This document shows, piece after piece, positions 48,629 through 58,262 of a stretch of DNA of 64,000 bases (position 1 is the first letter of the stretch; every line of letters begins with the position of its first letter). Source of the stretch: Rahnella rivi (lineage in GTDB: Bacteria > Pseudomonadota > Gammaproteobacteria > Enterobacterales > Enterobacteriaceae); NCBI RefSeq assembly GCF_019049655.1, contig NZ_JAFMOX010000061.1:186001-250000 (forward strand), given 5' to 3'. The position numbers and the translations under genes are program-made. The notes beneath the pieces were generated by a model, which saw only the letters and a list, made by a program, of their open reading frames with translations, did no database searches and was not told where the DNA came from.

Positions 48629-50509
48629 GTGAAGAAGCTTAAGATTTCTGCTGCGTGCTCTTGTAAGAAAATGGTGGCCTGTCTGGTCAGCCTGAGCCTT
48701 TCTGAGGCGGCACTGGCAGGCTGCGACATCTTTAATCCGGTATCAGGACAGACCGTGACGTGCTCTGTGGCTGCCCCCAACCCCTCCGCGATGGGGGCTA
48801 CCGCAGTGGTTGGAAGTGACAATGTCACGGTCAATATTGACACTGGCACTATTCTGAATTTAAACGATCAAAACGGTGTCCTGGTTTACAGCGACAGCAC
48901 GGTTTTCCAGCGCGGTACGCTGAACATCACCAATGACAGTTTCGACGGTATTTCCGCCCGTCTGGCCGGTAACTCCCTGCACAATGTCGGCACCATCACC
49001 ACGCAGGGCTTTCAGTCGGAAGGTATCTATCTTTCAGGGACCACCAGTCAGGCCATCAACGAGTCCGGCGGGCAAATTTTTACCAGCGGGGAGAATTCCA
49101 GCGGAATAATCAGTTTTGGCAGTTCACCGGCCACCGTCGGAAATAACACCCTGCTTAATGCGGGCAGCATTTCGACCTCCGGCACGCTTTCCTCCGGGAT
49201 TTATGCACAGGGCAGCGGCAACCAGCTCACTAATACCGGCAGCATCACCACCAGCGGCACCAACGCGTCCGGTTTACAGGCGAATGGCAGCGACAATTCG
49301 ATCAGCAACAGCGGAACCGTGGTGACACAGGGGCTGGGCGCTAATGCGATCAATAACGACGGTGGCGCAACTCTGGGCTGCGTGACCAACTCGGGCTCGC
49401 TTTCCACCCGCGGGGATTTTGCTAACGGCGTGTATTTCGGCGGCAGTGCCGATTTCACCAACACGGCGACCGGCACGATCACCAGCACCAATGCGCGTGG
49501 CGTGCTTGCCACCGGCGGCGGAACGCTGACAAATAACGGCATGATCAACGCCGGACGCGACGGCATCGACAGCCCTGCTGGCGCGGTAACCATCATAAAT
49601 ACCGGTTCGATCACCTCCGGTAATGAGCGTGCCGTGCATGTTGAAAGCAACGACAACAGCACGCTGATTAACAGCGGTGATCTCACCGGTAACGGCGTCG
49701 CGGTGCAATTTTCCGGTGGTAATGACGTCTTTATCTGGCAAAACAGCGGGACGCTCAGCGGCTCCGCAGACATGGGCGCAGGGGACGACAGTGTGACGCT
49801 GCGTCGTCTGACCGACGTCAATCTGGCGGCCATGCCCTTACTTCAGGGCGGCGCGGGGCAGGATCAGCTGACGCTGGAAAATTCACAACTGAGCGACCCG
49901 TCGCGCTTCATCGACTGGGAAAGTGTGCTGCTGCAATCAGCCTCGCAACTGTCGATGACCCGCCCGCTGGTGCTGGGTGATGCCACCACGCAAACCGGCA
50001 CCCTCAGCATCGATTCCACCAGCGTATTGCTGGCGGGAGGGCAAAGTGCGGCGGACATTGCGGGCTTTGGCGGCGCGAATGACGTTACCGTCACCAATGC
50101 CGGGACGCTCGATCTGACAGACAGCGCAGGCAGCACCCACGATCGTCTGACTATTCACGGCAATTACGTGGGCGATAACGGCGTGCTGAAGTTGCAGACG
50201 GTGCTAAACGGTGATGATTCGGCATCTGACCGGCTGGTGATTTCCGGCGGGCAGGCCAGCGGCAGCACACAAATTCAGGTCACGAATGTTGGCGGAACGG
50301 GCGTAGCGACGGCGGGCTCCGGCATTATGCTTGTGGAAGCCACTAACGGCGCGACCACGACCGCCAGCGCCTTTACGCTGGCAGGCGGTTCGGTTTCCGC
50401 AGGGGCCTATGATTATTTGCTGTTTCGTGGCAGCAGCGACGATGCGCAGAGCTGGTATCTGCGCAACTCACTGATTGTGGTCACGCCACCGGTCCCCCCC
50501 CCCCGGTGA
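48629..50509 (+). CDS. Autotransporter passenger part, reading frame ends at a poly-C tract
   Basis: GTG 48629 has GGAGAGG upstream. A signal peptide (about residues 1-30, ending EAALAG) precedes about 580 residues of beta-helix-like repeats (NAGSISTSGTLSSGIYAQ, NTGSITTSGTNASGLQA, NNGMINAGRDGI). The frame stops just after a run of 11 C (50494-50504) as ..PPVPPPR. The next frame from 50506 carries the rest of the linker and the barrel. With 9 or 12 C the two are one protein of about 980 residues. In the present sequence the passenger would lack its translocator. Confidence 0.88.
   Translation: MKKLKISAACSCKKMVACLVSLSLSEAALAGCDIFNPVSGQTVTCSVAAPNPSAMGATAVVGSDNVTVNIDTGTILNLNDQNGVLVYSDSTVFQRGTLNITNDSFDGISARLAGNSLHNVGTITTQGFQSEGIYLSGTTSQAINESGGQIFTSGENSSGIISFGSSPATVGNNTLLNAGSISTSGTLSSGIYAQGSGNQLTNTGSITTSGTNASGLQANGSDNSISNSGTVVTQGLGANAINNDGGATLGCVTNSGSLSTRGDFANGVYFGGSADFTNTATGTITSTNARGVLATGGGTLTNNGMINAGRDGIDSPAGAVTIINTGSITSGNERAVHVESNDNSTLINSGDLTGNGVAVQFSGGNDVFIWQNSGTLSGSADMGAGDDSVTLRRLTDVNLAAMPLLQGGAGQDQLTLENSQLSDPSRFIDWESVLLQSASQLSMTRPLVLGDATTQTGTLSIDSTSVLLAGGQSAADIAGFGGANDVTVTNAGTLDLTDSAGSTHDRLTIHGNYVGDNGVLKLQTVLNGDDSASDRLVISGGQASGSTQIQVTNVGGTGVATAGSGIMLVEATNGATTTASAFTLAGGSVSAGAYDYLLFRGSSDDAQSWYLRNSLIVVTPPVPPPR
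50494..50504. repeat. Homopolymer of 11 C, candidate phase-variation switch
   Basis: The tract lies in the proline linker between passenger and barrel. Frame analysis shows 9 or 12 C restores the fusion; 10 or 11 C does not. Confidence 0.85.
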
Positions 50510-51564
50510 CGCCTCCCGTGACGCCGCCGGTCACCGCGCCAGAGTCTCCGTCCGTGACGCCGCCCGTGACCCCGCCGGACATTCCCCCGGTTGCGCCGCC
50601 CGTCGTCCCGACGTCACCCCCGGTCGATACCGCTGTGCCGCTTTACCGGCAGGAAGCGCCGCTGTATCAGGCGGTCGCACCCGTCGCGCAGCAGATCGGC
50701 ATCCATCAGATCGCCACCTATCATGACCGCCAGGGGCAGGTGAACACCACGGGGCAGGCGGCAGGCTGGGCCAGAACCTTCGGCGTCCACAGCGAACAAT
50801 CCTGGTCCGGTACCACATCGCCGTCATTCGACGGCCATTACGCCGGGCTACAGGTCGGTCAGGATTTGCTGGCCGGCGAAAAGGATAACGCAGGCATCTT
50901 TTACGGTTTCACGCGGGCCAAAGGTGATGTGCGCGGTTTCATCCGTGCTCAGCCGGATGCCTGGGCGGGCAATATGACGCTGGAAGGTAATAGCGCGGGC
51001 GCGTACTGGACGCACCACGGGAAGGGGCAGTCTTATGTCGATCTGGTGGTGATCCACACCTGGCTTAACGGCTCGACCACGTCCGGGCGCGGTAACGATG
51101 CAGATGTCGGAGGCAAACTCTGGTCTGCGTCACTGGAAACCGGGTATCCGGTCCCCCTGACAGAACGCTGGTCGCTGGAACCGCAGGCGCAAATTATCGG
51201 CCAGCGTCTGAGCCTCGATGACAGCAATGACGGCATTTCATCGATTAACTACAGCAAGGATACGGTGTACACAGGCCGGGTCGGTGCGCGGGTGCAGGGA
51301 AGTTACGGGGAGGCTGAACGGCGTCTGCAGCCGTTCCTGACGGTCAACGTGTGGCATGAATTTGACGATACCACCAGCGTCACGCTGGGTAATGATCGCC
51401 TCACGCAGGACGCCGGAAGTACCGCGCTGGAAGTCGGTGTGGGGTTAGCGGCCAGTATCAGCCGGCAAATCGAACTGTATTCATCCGCCAGCCACACCAG
51501 CGACGACGACAGCAATCACCGCGAAGACGTCAGCGGGAATCTGGGGGTCAGGATCATCTGGTAG
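50506..51564 (+). CDS. Autotransporter linker and beta-barrel, out of frame with passenger
   Basis: 352 residues: a Pro/Thr/Val linker (PPVTPPVTAPESPSVTPP) to about residue 45, then an autotransporter barrel (AAGWARTFGVHSEQSWSG, HYAGLQVGQDLL, GRVGARVQGSYG) ending GNLGVRIIW, the typical outer-membrane C-terminus. It has no signal sequence of its own, so on its own it should not be exported. Best read as the 3' half of the gene at 48629, joined by slippage in the C tract. Confidence 0.85.
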   Translation: MTPPVTPPVTAPESPSVTPPVTPPDIPPVAPPVVPTSPPVDTAVPLYRQEAPLYQAVAPVAQQIGIHQIATYHDRQGQVNTTGQAAGWARTFGVHSEQSWSGTTSPSFDGHYAGLQVGQDLLAGEKDNAGIFYGFTRAKGDVRGFIRAQPDAWAGNMTLEGNSAGAYWTHHGKGQSYVDLVVIHTWLNGSTTSGRGNDADVGGKLWSASLETGYPVPLTERWSLEPQAQIIGQRLSLDDSNDGISSINYSKDTVYTGRVGARVQGSYGEAERRLQPFLTVNVWHEFDDTTSVTLGNDRLTQDAGSTALEVGVGLAASISRQIELYSSASHTSDDDSNHREDVSGNLGVRIIW

Positions 51565-51581
51565 CCGGGGTGTTGAGCGCA

Positions 51582-51854
51582 CTACTTCACATAGGAATTC
51601 AGCACGCTCAGCACCACATCCAGATCGGCTTCGCGTTTGACCTCATCGGCCTCGTGAACAATATGTTCAGTCAGATGGCCTTTGATCACTTCCCGCATCA
51701 GCCCGTTCACCGCGCCGCGGATCGCCGCGATTTGTTGTAAAACAGCGGCGCATTCGTGGGGTTCATCCAGCATTTTATTTAACGCCGCCACCTGGCCCTG
51801 GATCTTGCTGGTACGGGCCTTCAGCTTCTGTTTATCGCGAATAGTGTGGGACAT
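51582..51854 (-). CDS. rcnR: Ni/Co-responsive repressor RcnR
   Basis: 90 residues, CsoR/RcnR family. The metal ligands H3, C35, H60 and H64 are all present. Apo-RcnR represses rcnA; Ni(II) or Co(II) binding releases it. Divergent from rcnA with two operator repeats in the 120-bp gap. Confidence 0.95.
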   Translation of the reverse strand: MSHTIRDKQKLKARTSKIQGQVAALNKMLDEPHECAAVLQQIAAIRGAVNGLMREVIKGHLTEHIVHEADEVKREADLDVVLSVLNSYVK

Positions 51855-51905
51855 GTTAACTCCTTGTATGACGCGAAATGCCGGGCCAGCTTATCATTGC
51901 CAGTA

Positions 51906-51940
51906 TACTGGGGGGTAGTATTTTATACTGGGGGGGAGTA
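51906..51940. promoter_or_regulatory. Two RcnR operators
   Basis: TACT-GGGGGG-T-AGTA (51906-51920) and TACT-GGGGGGG-AGTA (51926-51940) match the TACT-G6-N-AGTA sites of the rcnRA intergenic region. The copies are 20 bp apart centre to centre. Confidence 0.9.
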
Positions 51941-51975
51941 GAATTCCTGCGCCTACCTCAATGAGATGCCTCACC

Positions 51976-52845
51976 ATGAATGACTTTTCAGCACTTTTGC
52001 AGCAGGGAAATGCGTGGATGTTTATACCCGGCGCCATATTGCTGGGGATTTTGCACGGGCTTGAGCCAGGCCATTCGAAAACCATGATGGCCGCTTTTAT
52101 CATCGCGATTAAAGGTACCGTCCGGCAGGCCGTTTTACTCGGGCTGGCGGCCACTGTGTCGCACACGGCAATTGTCTGGATCATTGCCTTTGGCGGCATG
52201 TATCTGAGCAACCGTTTTACTGCCGACGCGGTGGAACCCTGGATGCAAATGGTGTCTGCGGTGATCATCCTCGGCACGGCGCTGTGGATGTTCTGGCGCA
52301 CCTGGCGGGGTGAACGGTTGTGGAAAAGGGAGCACGCGCACGGGCATCATCATGATCATCACCACGCTCCCGCCCATGCTCACAACAATGTACAGCGCCA
52401 CCTGCCACCTCAGGGGCTGGGCCATCTGCGCAGCATGACGCCCATCAGCCTGTCGCCGCAGGAATATCAGGATGCACATGAACGTGCACATGCCAGCGAT
52501 ATTCAGCGCCGCTTTGCGAGTGCGGAAGTGACCAACGGGCAGATCCTGTTTTTCGGTCTGACCGGCGGGTTAATCCCCTGTCCGGCGGCTGTGACGGTGC
52601 TATTGATCTGCATTCAGCTCAAACAACTGGCGCTGGGTGCGACGATGGTGGTGTGTTTCAGTATCGGGCTGGCGCTGACGCTGGTGACCGTCGGGGTGGC
52701 TGCCGCGGTGAGTGTCCGGCAGGCAGCTAAACGCTGGAGCGGGTTAAATACGCTGGCGCGCAGGGCACCGTATTTTTCCAGTGTGCTGATCGGGCTGGTC
52801 GGGATTTATATGGGGATCCAGGGTTATATCGGCTTAACGTCGTAA
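51976..52845 (+). CDS. rcnA: Nickel/cobalt exporter RcnA
   Basis: 289 residues, six or seven TM helices. HGLEPGHSKTMMAAF (about residues 26-40) is the NiCoT-like motif, and a His-rich cytoplasmic loop (HAHGHHHDHHH then HAPAHAHNN, about 122-142) binds metal. A second motif GLTGGLIPCPAAVTVLL follows. ATG 51976 gives the standard N-terminus MNDFSALLQQGN. It exports Ni and Co under RcnR control. Confidence 0.94.
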   Translation: MNDFSALLQQGNAWMFIPGAILLGILHGLEPGHSKTMMAAFIIAIKGTVRQAVLLGLAATVSHTAIVWIIAFGGMYLSNRFTADAVEPWMQMVSAVIILGTALWMFWRTWRGERLWKREHAHGHHHDHHHAPAHAHNNVQRHLPPQGLGHLRSMTPISLSPQEYQDAHERAHASDIQRRFASAEVTNGQILFFGLTGGLIPCPAAVTVLLICIQLKQLALGATMVVCFSIGLALTLVTVGVAAAVSVRQAAKRWSGLNTLARRAPYFSSVLIGLVGIYMGIQGYIGLTS

Positions 52846-52949
52846 AAAATCCGAACCTAATCAGTCATAAGCCATAACAATTCAGACTTTTTAAAACCGG
52901 CTCAAGGCGCTATAAATGACGGGATGAAAAATGGAGAAAAGATCCCGCG

Positions 52950-53930
52950 ATGAAAACTGCCCACCTTGTTGACCCTGAACTGCGTCCGTTGCTCGACCAG
53001 ATGCCCGCCCGCGTACTGGAAGCCTCCGTTTTGCCCGCCATGCGTGAGCAGCGTCAGGCGGCGGCGCTGGAAAGTTTGGCACAGGATGACGGCTTACCGG
53101 TGTGTGTCACGCATCATCACGTTGAAGGCAGCAAAGGCGCGCCGGCGGTGCGTGTGGCGGTGATTTCGCCGCAACATGCCCGGAAAGGGCGGATGGGTAT
53201 TCTGCATATTCACGGCGGCGGTTATGTGCTGGGCAGCCCCGAGCAGTCGATGCCGCTGACCCTTCCGACGGCGGCGCGGCATGATTGTGTGATTGTCTCG
53301 GTGGATTACCGTCTCGCGCCAGAAACATCGTTTCCCGGTCCGCTGGAAGATTGTTATGCCGCACTGGTCTGGATGGCTGAGCAGGCGGAGTCTCTGGGTA
53401 TCGATGCTGCGCATATGGGTGTGATGGGTGACAGCGCCGGTGCAGGGCTGGCGGCCTCTCTGGCGCTGCTGACCCGCGACCGTGGCGGCCCGACACTGGC
53501 GTTTCAGAACCTGATGTATCCGATGCTCGACGACCGTACCGTCACGGAGAGTCACCCTAATCCGGTGACCGGCGAATTCGCCTGGACACGTGAGGACAAT
53601 CGTTTTGGCTGGCAGGCGTATCTGGGGCACGACGCAGGGCTGGCTGAGATTTCCTGTTACGCCGCCGCAGCGCGTGCAGAGGATCTCAGCGGGCTTCCGC
53701 CGGTCTGGATGGGTGTCGGTTCGATTGATTTATTCCTTGATGAAAATATCGACTACGCCCGCCGGTTAATCCGCGCCGGTGTACCGGTGGAGTTCAGCAT
53801 CTATCCGGGCGGATTCCACGGTTTTAACGGCGATCCGGCGTATGCGCTGGCACGACGCGCCCGCGAGCAGCGGCAGGATGCGCTGGCCGGTTTCAATCCT
53901 CTGCGTAATAAACATCACTATGGCTTATAA
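52950..53930 (+). CDS. Alpha/beta hydrolase, hormone-sensitive lipase family esterase
   Basis: 326 residues. Oxyanion motif H88-GGG-Y (HIHGGGYVLGSP), nucleophile S162 in GDSAGAG, the acidic residue in GSIDLFLDEN and histidine in GGFHGFNG complete the HSL-type catalytic set. Cytoplasmic; the preferred ester is unknown. It is 47 bp upstream of a LysR regulator in the same direction. Confidence 0.88.
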   Translation: MKTAHLVDPELRPLLDQMPARVLEASVLPAMREQRQAAALESLAQDDGLPVCVTHHHVEGSKGAPAVRVAVISPQHARKGRMGILHIHGGGYVLGSPEQSMPLTLPTAARHDCVIVSVDYRLAPETSFPGPLEDCYAALVWMAEQAESLGIDAAHMGVMGDSAGAGLAASLALLTRDRGGPTLAFQNLMYPMLDDRTVTESHPNPVTGEFAWTREDNRFGWQAYLGHDAGLAEISCYAAAARAEDLSGLPPVWMGVGSIDLFLDENIDYARRLIRAGVPVEFSIYPGGFHGFNGDPAYALARRAREQRQDALAGFNPLRNKHHYGL

Positions 53931-53977
53931 TAAAAAATAATCTATAAGGCATAACCCAGGTTTAATCAGAAAATATT

Positions 53978-54907
53978 TTGGACATCAAACAGCTCATCTA
54001 CCTGTGTAATCTCGAGCGCGAGCGGCATTTTGGCCGGGCGGCGGAGGCGAGTTTTGTCAGCCAGCCGACGCTGTCGATGCGCCTGAAAAATCTTGAGAAA
54101 GAACTCGGGCTTAGCCTGATCAACCGCGGCAATAATTTTGAAGGTTTCACCGCCGAGGGCCTGCGCGTACTGAGCTGGGCGCGGGAAATTGTCGCGGTGC
54201 ACGAAGGGCTGAAGCTGGAGGTTGAGTCGTTAAAGCAGGGCATGAGCGGCACCCTGCGCATCGGCGTCATGCCGCAGTGCAGCGTTTCGCTGGCGAAGCT
54301 AATCAAAGCGGTCAGCCTGGTGCATCCGGGGCTGGATTACCGGGTCGCGGAAGTCAGTGCCGACCAGCTGATTGAAGCGCTGAGCAGCCATTCAGTGGAT
54401 GTCGGCATTGGTTTCTTCGAATTCTCCACCCTCAACGAACTGCGTTTTCAGCTGGTACCGCTCGATGACGGCGGCGTGGACGTGGTTTACCATCCCGACC
54501 ATTTCCCTGAGCTGCAAAACCTGACCCTGATGACCGCAGAACAGGCGGTCGCGCTGCCGTTGTGTCTGTCCGAGCCCAGCCGCTATTTTCGTCGTTATCT
54601 TGACAACTTCTTCCGTCAGTCCGGGCTGGAACTTCATCCCCGTCTGGAAAGCACATCGATATTTCAGCTGATGCAGGGCGTGTTTGTCGGTATTGGCTGC
54701 GCGCTGGTGCCGCGCGGGCATCTGATTGATGACATGCATCCGGCGCTGAAGCGCTGCCCGCTGGACATCACGCCGATGAGCCGCCACGCCGCGCTGGTGG
54801 TCGCCGAAGCGGGGCGCTCCACACCGCTGGCCCAGCATTTCTTCACCGCCTCCGGTCTGTGGCTGGCGCAACAACCTCTGGAAAAACCGCCGGCATGGCC
54901 TAAATAA
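53978..54907 (+). CDS. LysR-family transcriptional regulator
   Basis: 309 residues starting from TTG 53978 (MDIKQLIYLCNLERERHFGRAAEASFVSQPTLSMRLKNLEKELG...), a typical LysR HTH at residues 1-60, followed by an effector-binding domain. No alternative ATG gives the full HTH. It resembles OxyR/CynR-type proteins in length but redox cysteines of OxyR are not obvious. The target may be the esterase gene upstream; the effector is unknown. Confidence 0.87.
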   Translation: MDIKQLIYLCNLERERHFGRAAEASFVSQPTLSMRLKNLEKELGLSLINRGNNFEGFTAEGLRVLSWAREIVAVHEGLKLEVESLKQGMSGTLRIGVMPQCSVSLAKLIKAVSLVHPGLDYRVAEVSADQLIEALSSHSVDVGIGFFEFSTLNELRFQLVPLDDGGVDVVYHPDHFPELQNLTLMTAEQAVALPLCLSEPSRYFRRYLDNFFRQSGLELHPRLESTSIFQLMQGVFVGIGCALVPRGHLIDDMHPALKRCPLDITPMSRHAALVVAEAGRSTPLAQHFFTASGLWLAQQPLEKPPAWPK

Positions 54908-55006
54908 AGCGCCATCAGCGTTTTCTCTCTCTTAATCCTATTGATGAAATGAGTCTTTGGGCTCAAGCTTTGCGGCATGACTTAAGTAAAATGGATGGAA
55001 TAAAAC

Positions 55007-55504
55007 ATGAAAGCATTAAAAACGGTGATCCTGGCGATGGCGGCAAGCGGCATTTTACTGGCCGGCGGCGCGCAGGCAGAGAACAATTTGCTGGGGCAGT
55101 TGCAGCAGGCGGCCAATGAAGGGCTGAACGGCGCGGGCAAAAACACCAACAGCACCGGCACCACCTCATCCCTGACCTCACTGCTCGGCGGTGGCGACAG
55201 TGCGCTGACTTCCACCAGCGCGAACAACGTCGCCGGTGTGTTGCAATATTGCGTGAAGAATAACGTGCTTTCCAAAGCCAGCACCGAGAATGTCAAAGAT
55301 CAGTTGCTGAGCAAACTGGGTATCCAGAGTGCGTCGGGCGCAGAAAGCCAGGATTATCAGCAAGGGCTGGGCGGTTTACTGAAAACCGGTAAAGATCAGA
55401 GTGTGGATCTGAACAACCTTGGCAGCGGTCTGACGCAGGTGAAAGAGAAAGTGAAAACCAAAGCATGTGATGTGGTGCTGAAGCAGGCGAAATCCTTTAT
55501 TTAA
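55007..55504 (+). CDS. yjjA: DUF2501 periplasmic protein, YjjA-like
   Basis: 165 residues with a signal peptide (ALKTVILAMAASGILLAGGAQA) and the DUF2501 body: LLGGGDSALTSTSANNVAGVLQYCVKNNVL, then VKTKACDVVLKQAKSFI at the end. Two cysteines could form a disulfide. Length and order match YjjA. Function unknown. Confidence 0.85.
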   Translation: MKALKTVILAMAASGILLAGGAQAENNLLGQLQQAANEGLNGAGKNTNSTGTTSSLTSLLGGGDSALTSTSANNVAGVLQYCVKNNVLSKASTENVKDQLLSKLGIQSASGAESQDYQQGLGGLLKTGKDQSVDLNNLGSGLTQVKEKVKTKACDVVLKQAKSFI

Positions 55505-56298
55505 TCGCAAAGGCTGGCGCCATAGCGGCTTTTAACTTCAAATTCAAGGTCGTGGGCGTCGGCCCACACCGACCAGAGACCCGGTAACGCGCGGGCCTCT
55601 GGACTCCGCGCTTTTTCACAGCGCGCTTCGCTCGTTGGCTATGTTTCATCAGCCGCCGTGATAGCCGCAAAATCCCGCCGCTGCGCGGTTCCCTTCAGTC
55701 GGGTTACAACCCGCGTAAAAAGACCCGCGGTTTTCCACCTCTCCTTACGGCGTGATTTTTGAAAGCGGCCTCAGGCTTATACTTCACAACCTCACTTTCT
55801 TTATTTTTCTAAAAACTGCGGACGATTCAGAAATATTGCTGAAACATGACCCGCAGCCGCTCATTTCAGGTTACCCGGCCTAAGGCCTCACCCTTCATTC
55901 GGTGCCATTTTTGAGCGCGCCAATAAACTTATCTAAAAGATAAAAACAGTCTGCCGTTGATTTTGTCTTTGAATTTAAGATCCCACGGGCGATTCAGAAA
56001 TCTTGCTGAATGAGAGGTTGCAGACCAGAGGCTGCAATCCCGAAATGAAGGCACCGCGAAGCGGCAAGATTTCCAGCCTGTCGCTGTGGTTGCTGAAACA
56101 TAGCCAGCGCGCGGATCACGTGTTTGAAAAAGCGAGGGGAGTCCAGAGGGGAAAAGCCTTTCCCCTCTGGTCGGTTTCGGCACGAAATGCCGAGTGATAA
56201 CCGTTATTAAAAAACCGAAATTTACTCAATTCTGTTTTAAAGCTTTTAAAGATTTAAAGCTTTTTAAGCCATCAAAAGGGATCCAAAGGGAACCCCTT
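55505..56298. repeat. 794-bp intergenic region with large inverted and direct repeats
   Basis: No convincing gene. Arms 55569-55648 and 56094-56175 are inverted copies of each other (ACCGACCAGAG ... TTGGCTATGTTTCA in the left arm). Both contain smaller hairpins with CCAGAG/CTCTGG. Between them, GATTCAGAAAT(A/C)TTGCTGAA occurs twice in direct orientation (55824-55843, 55991-56010). It looks like an intergenic repeat element or a composite of two inverted copies. Confidence 0.7.
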
Positions 56299-56937
56299 TC
56301 ACTCCGCATAAACCTTCTCTTTGCTCTCGCACAAATCCTCGATCAAACATGACCCGCAGCGCGGCTTACGCGCAATGCAGGTATAGCGACCGTGCAGGAT
56401 CAGCCAGTGGTGGCAGTCGAGTTTGAACTCAGCAGGCACCACTTTGAGCAGTTTCTCTTCCACGTCATCAACGGTTTTGCCCGGCGCGAATTTCGTCCGG
56501 TTGCAGACGCGGTAAATATGCGTGTCGACCGCAATGGTCGGCCAGCCGAAGGCGGTGTTGAGCACGACGTTGGCGGTTTTGCGGCCAACGCCCGGCAAGG
56601 CTTCCAGCGCAGCGCGATCTTCCGGTACTTCACCCTGATGCTTTTCCAGCAAAATGCGGCAGGTTTTGATCACGTTTTCCGCTTTGGCATTAAACAGGCC
56701 GATGGTTTTGATGTATTCCTTTACGCCGTCCACGCCAAGCGCCAGAACCGATTCCGGCGTATTGGCGACCGGGTAAAGTTTGGCCGTCGCTTTGTTCACG
56801 CTGACGTCCGTGGCCTGCGCGGAAAGTAACACCGAAATCAACAGCTCGAACGGCGTGGTATACACCAGTTCGGTGGTCGGATGCGGGTTGTTGTCCCGCA
56901 AACGGCTGAGGATCGCGACGCGCTTTTCCTTATTCAT
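56299..56937 (-). CDS. nth: Endonuclease III
   Basis: 212 residues. HhH motif with catalytic K120 ([13 protein letters not shown]) and D138 (AVDTHIYRV), then the [4Fe-4S] cluster C-x6-C-x2-C-x5-C ([17 protein letters not shown]). It removes oxidised pyrimidines. ATG 56937 gives MNKEKR as in relatives; it overlaps rsxE, the usual rsx-nth arrangement. Confidence 0.97.
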   Translation of the reverse strand: MNKEKRVAILSRLRDNNPHPTTELVYTTPFELLISVLLSAQATDVSVNKATAKLYPVANTPESVLALGVDGVKEYIKTIGLFNAKAENVIKTCRILLEKHQGEVPEDRAALEALPGVGRKTANVVLNTAFGWPTIAVDTHIYRVCNRTKFAPGKTVDDVEEKLLKVVPAEFKLDCHHWLILHGRYTCIARKPRCGSCLIEDLCESKEKVYAE

Positions 56938-57628
56938 GCACACTTCCTTTTGGCAGAGTTTCTTCAGCGGCAACATGTTGCACCGCTTTACGCGCTTTCA
57001 TGCGCTGATCAATCAGGTATTTCCCGGCAAGCAGCAGGCCAAGGCCGATAAAGGCGCCCGGCGGCAGCATGGCCAGCAGGAACGGGTTATCAAGGTGGAT
57101 AACTTCGATACGCAGCACTTTGGCCCAGGGGCCGAGCAGCAGATCCGCGCCGTTAAACAGCACGCCGCTGCCGAGAATCTCACGCATTGAGCCGAGCACG
57201 AACATCGCGCAGGTGGCACCCAGCCCGGTCATTGCGCCATCCAGCGCCGCCAGATGCACCGGACTGTTCGCCGCACAGGCTTCCGCACGCCCCACCACAA
57301 TACAGTTGGTGACGATAAGCGGAATGAAGATCCCCAGCGCCTGATACAGCCCGAACGCGTAGGCGTTGATCAGCATCTCTACGGTGCTCACCACCGAGGC
57401 GATAATCAGTACGTAAATCGGAATACGGATTTCATCCGGGATCCACTTACGGAACGCGGAAATCATGCCGTTGGTGCAGGTCAGCACCAGCGTGGTCGCC
57501 AGGCCTAAACCGAGCGCATTGGTGGCGGTGGAGGTCACGGCCAGCAGCGGGCAAAGGCCCAGCAGCTGAACCAGCGAGGAGTTATTGGTCCACAGACCCT
57601 GAACGATTATCTTTTTGGCTTCACTCAT
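56930..57628 (-). CDS. rsxE: RsxE, electron transport complex subunit
   Basis: 232 residues starting [24 protein letters not shown], six TM helices, NqrD/RnfE family. Part of the Rsx/Rnf ion-coupled oxidoreductase which in E. coli keeps SoxR reduced. ATG 57628 preferred over GTG 57631. Confidence 0.95.
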   Translation of the reverse strand: MSEAKKIIVQGLWTNNSSLVQLLGLCPLLAVTSTATNALGLGLATTLVLTCTNGMISAFRKWIPDEIRIPIYVLIIASVVSTVEMLINAYAFGLYQALGIFIPLIVTNCIVVGRAEACAANSPVHLAALDGAMTGLGATCAMFVLGSMREILGSGVLFNGADLLLGPWAKVLRIEVIHLDNPFLLAMLPPGAFIGLGLLLAGKYLIDQRMKARKAVQHVAAEETLPKGSVHE

Positions 57629-58253
57629 CACGGGCTCCGCAAGGGGTAAGTTGGGAGAGCTGAGACGGTACCGTCCCGATAAATAATGCAGTCCGTTTCA
57701 CGGAACGCACCACGGCGCGCGGGGTGATGGTTGCGCCGGTGAACTGATCAAACATACCGCCGTCTTTCTTCACCGCCCAGCGCTCATCGCTGGCGCCATT
57801 GACGGTCTGATTGGCGAAATGCTTGATCCAGTCAGAAATACGCACTTCAATTTTATCGCCCAGCCCCGGCGTTTCATGCTGTTCAAGCACGCGGGAGCCG
57901 TAAACTTTGCCGTTGAAATCCGCCGCAACCAGTAACTGAATCGCACCGGAATAGCCGTCAGGCGCGGTGGTTTCCACCACGGCAGCCACCGGTTCTCCGC
58001 CTTTGCGCGCCAGATACATCCGGTGCGGGGTGGCGGTGCCCAGTGACTCATCGGTGACGTTGTAACATTCATCCTGCAGGTTGTTATCGTACACACTGGC
58101 AGGAATAACCTGATCGAACAGGGTTTTCTGCTGTAACAGCGCCTGATGCTCAATGGTCGGTTTGGTCAGCAGGTTAACGATGGCGGTCATACCGGTCATC
58201 AGTGCGCCAAAAAATGCCAGAATCAGGCCGTGGCGTCGCATTGTCGCTAACAT
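57621..58253 (-). CDS. rsxG: RsxG, FMN-binding subunit
   Basis: 210 residues with N-terminal TM anchor ([21 protein letters not shown]) and an FMN-binding domain. The covalent FMN-attachment threonine motif is seen in [12 protein letters not shown] (S/T-G-A-T). Overlaps rsxE by 8 bp. Confidence 0.95.
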   Translation of the reverse strand: MLATMRRHGLILAFFGALMTGMTAIVNLLTKPTIEHQALLQQKTLFDQVIPASVYDNNLQDECYNVTDESLGTATPHRMYLARKGGEPVAAVVETTAPDGYSGAIQLLVAADFNGKVYGSRVLEQHETPGLGDKIEVRISDWIKHFANQTVNGASDERWAVKKDGGMFDQFTGATITPRAVVRSVKRTALFIGTVPSQLSQLTPCGARDE

Positions 58254-58262
58254 AATTCTTCC

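Noticed and set aside
55929..56183. 84-codon minus-strand ORF in the yjjA-nth gap
   Set aside because: It lies across the repeat arm, has no ribosome site and no family character.
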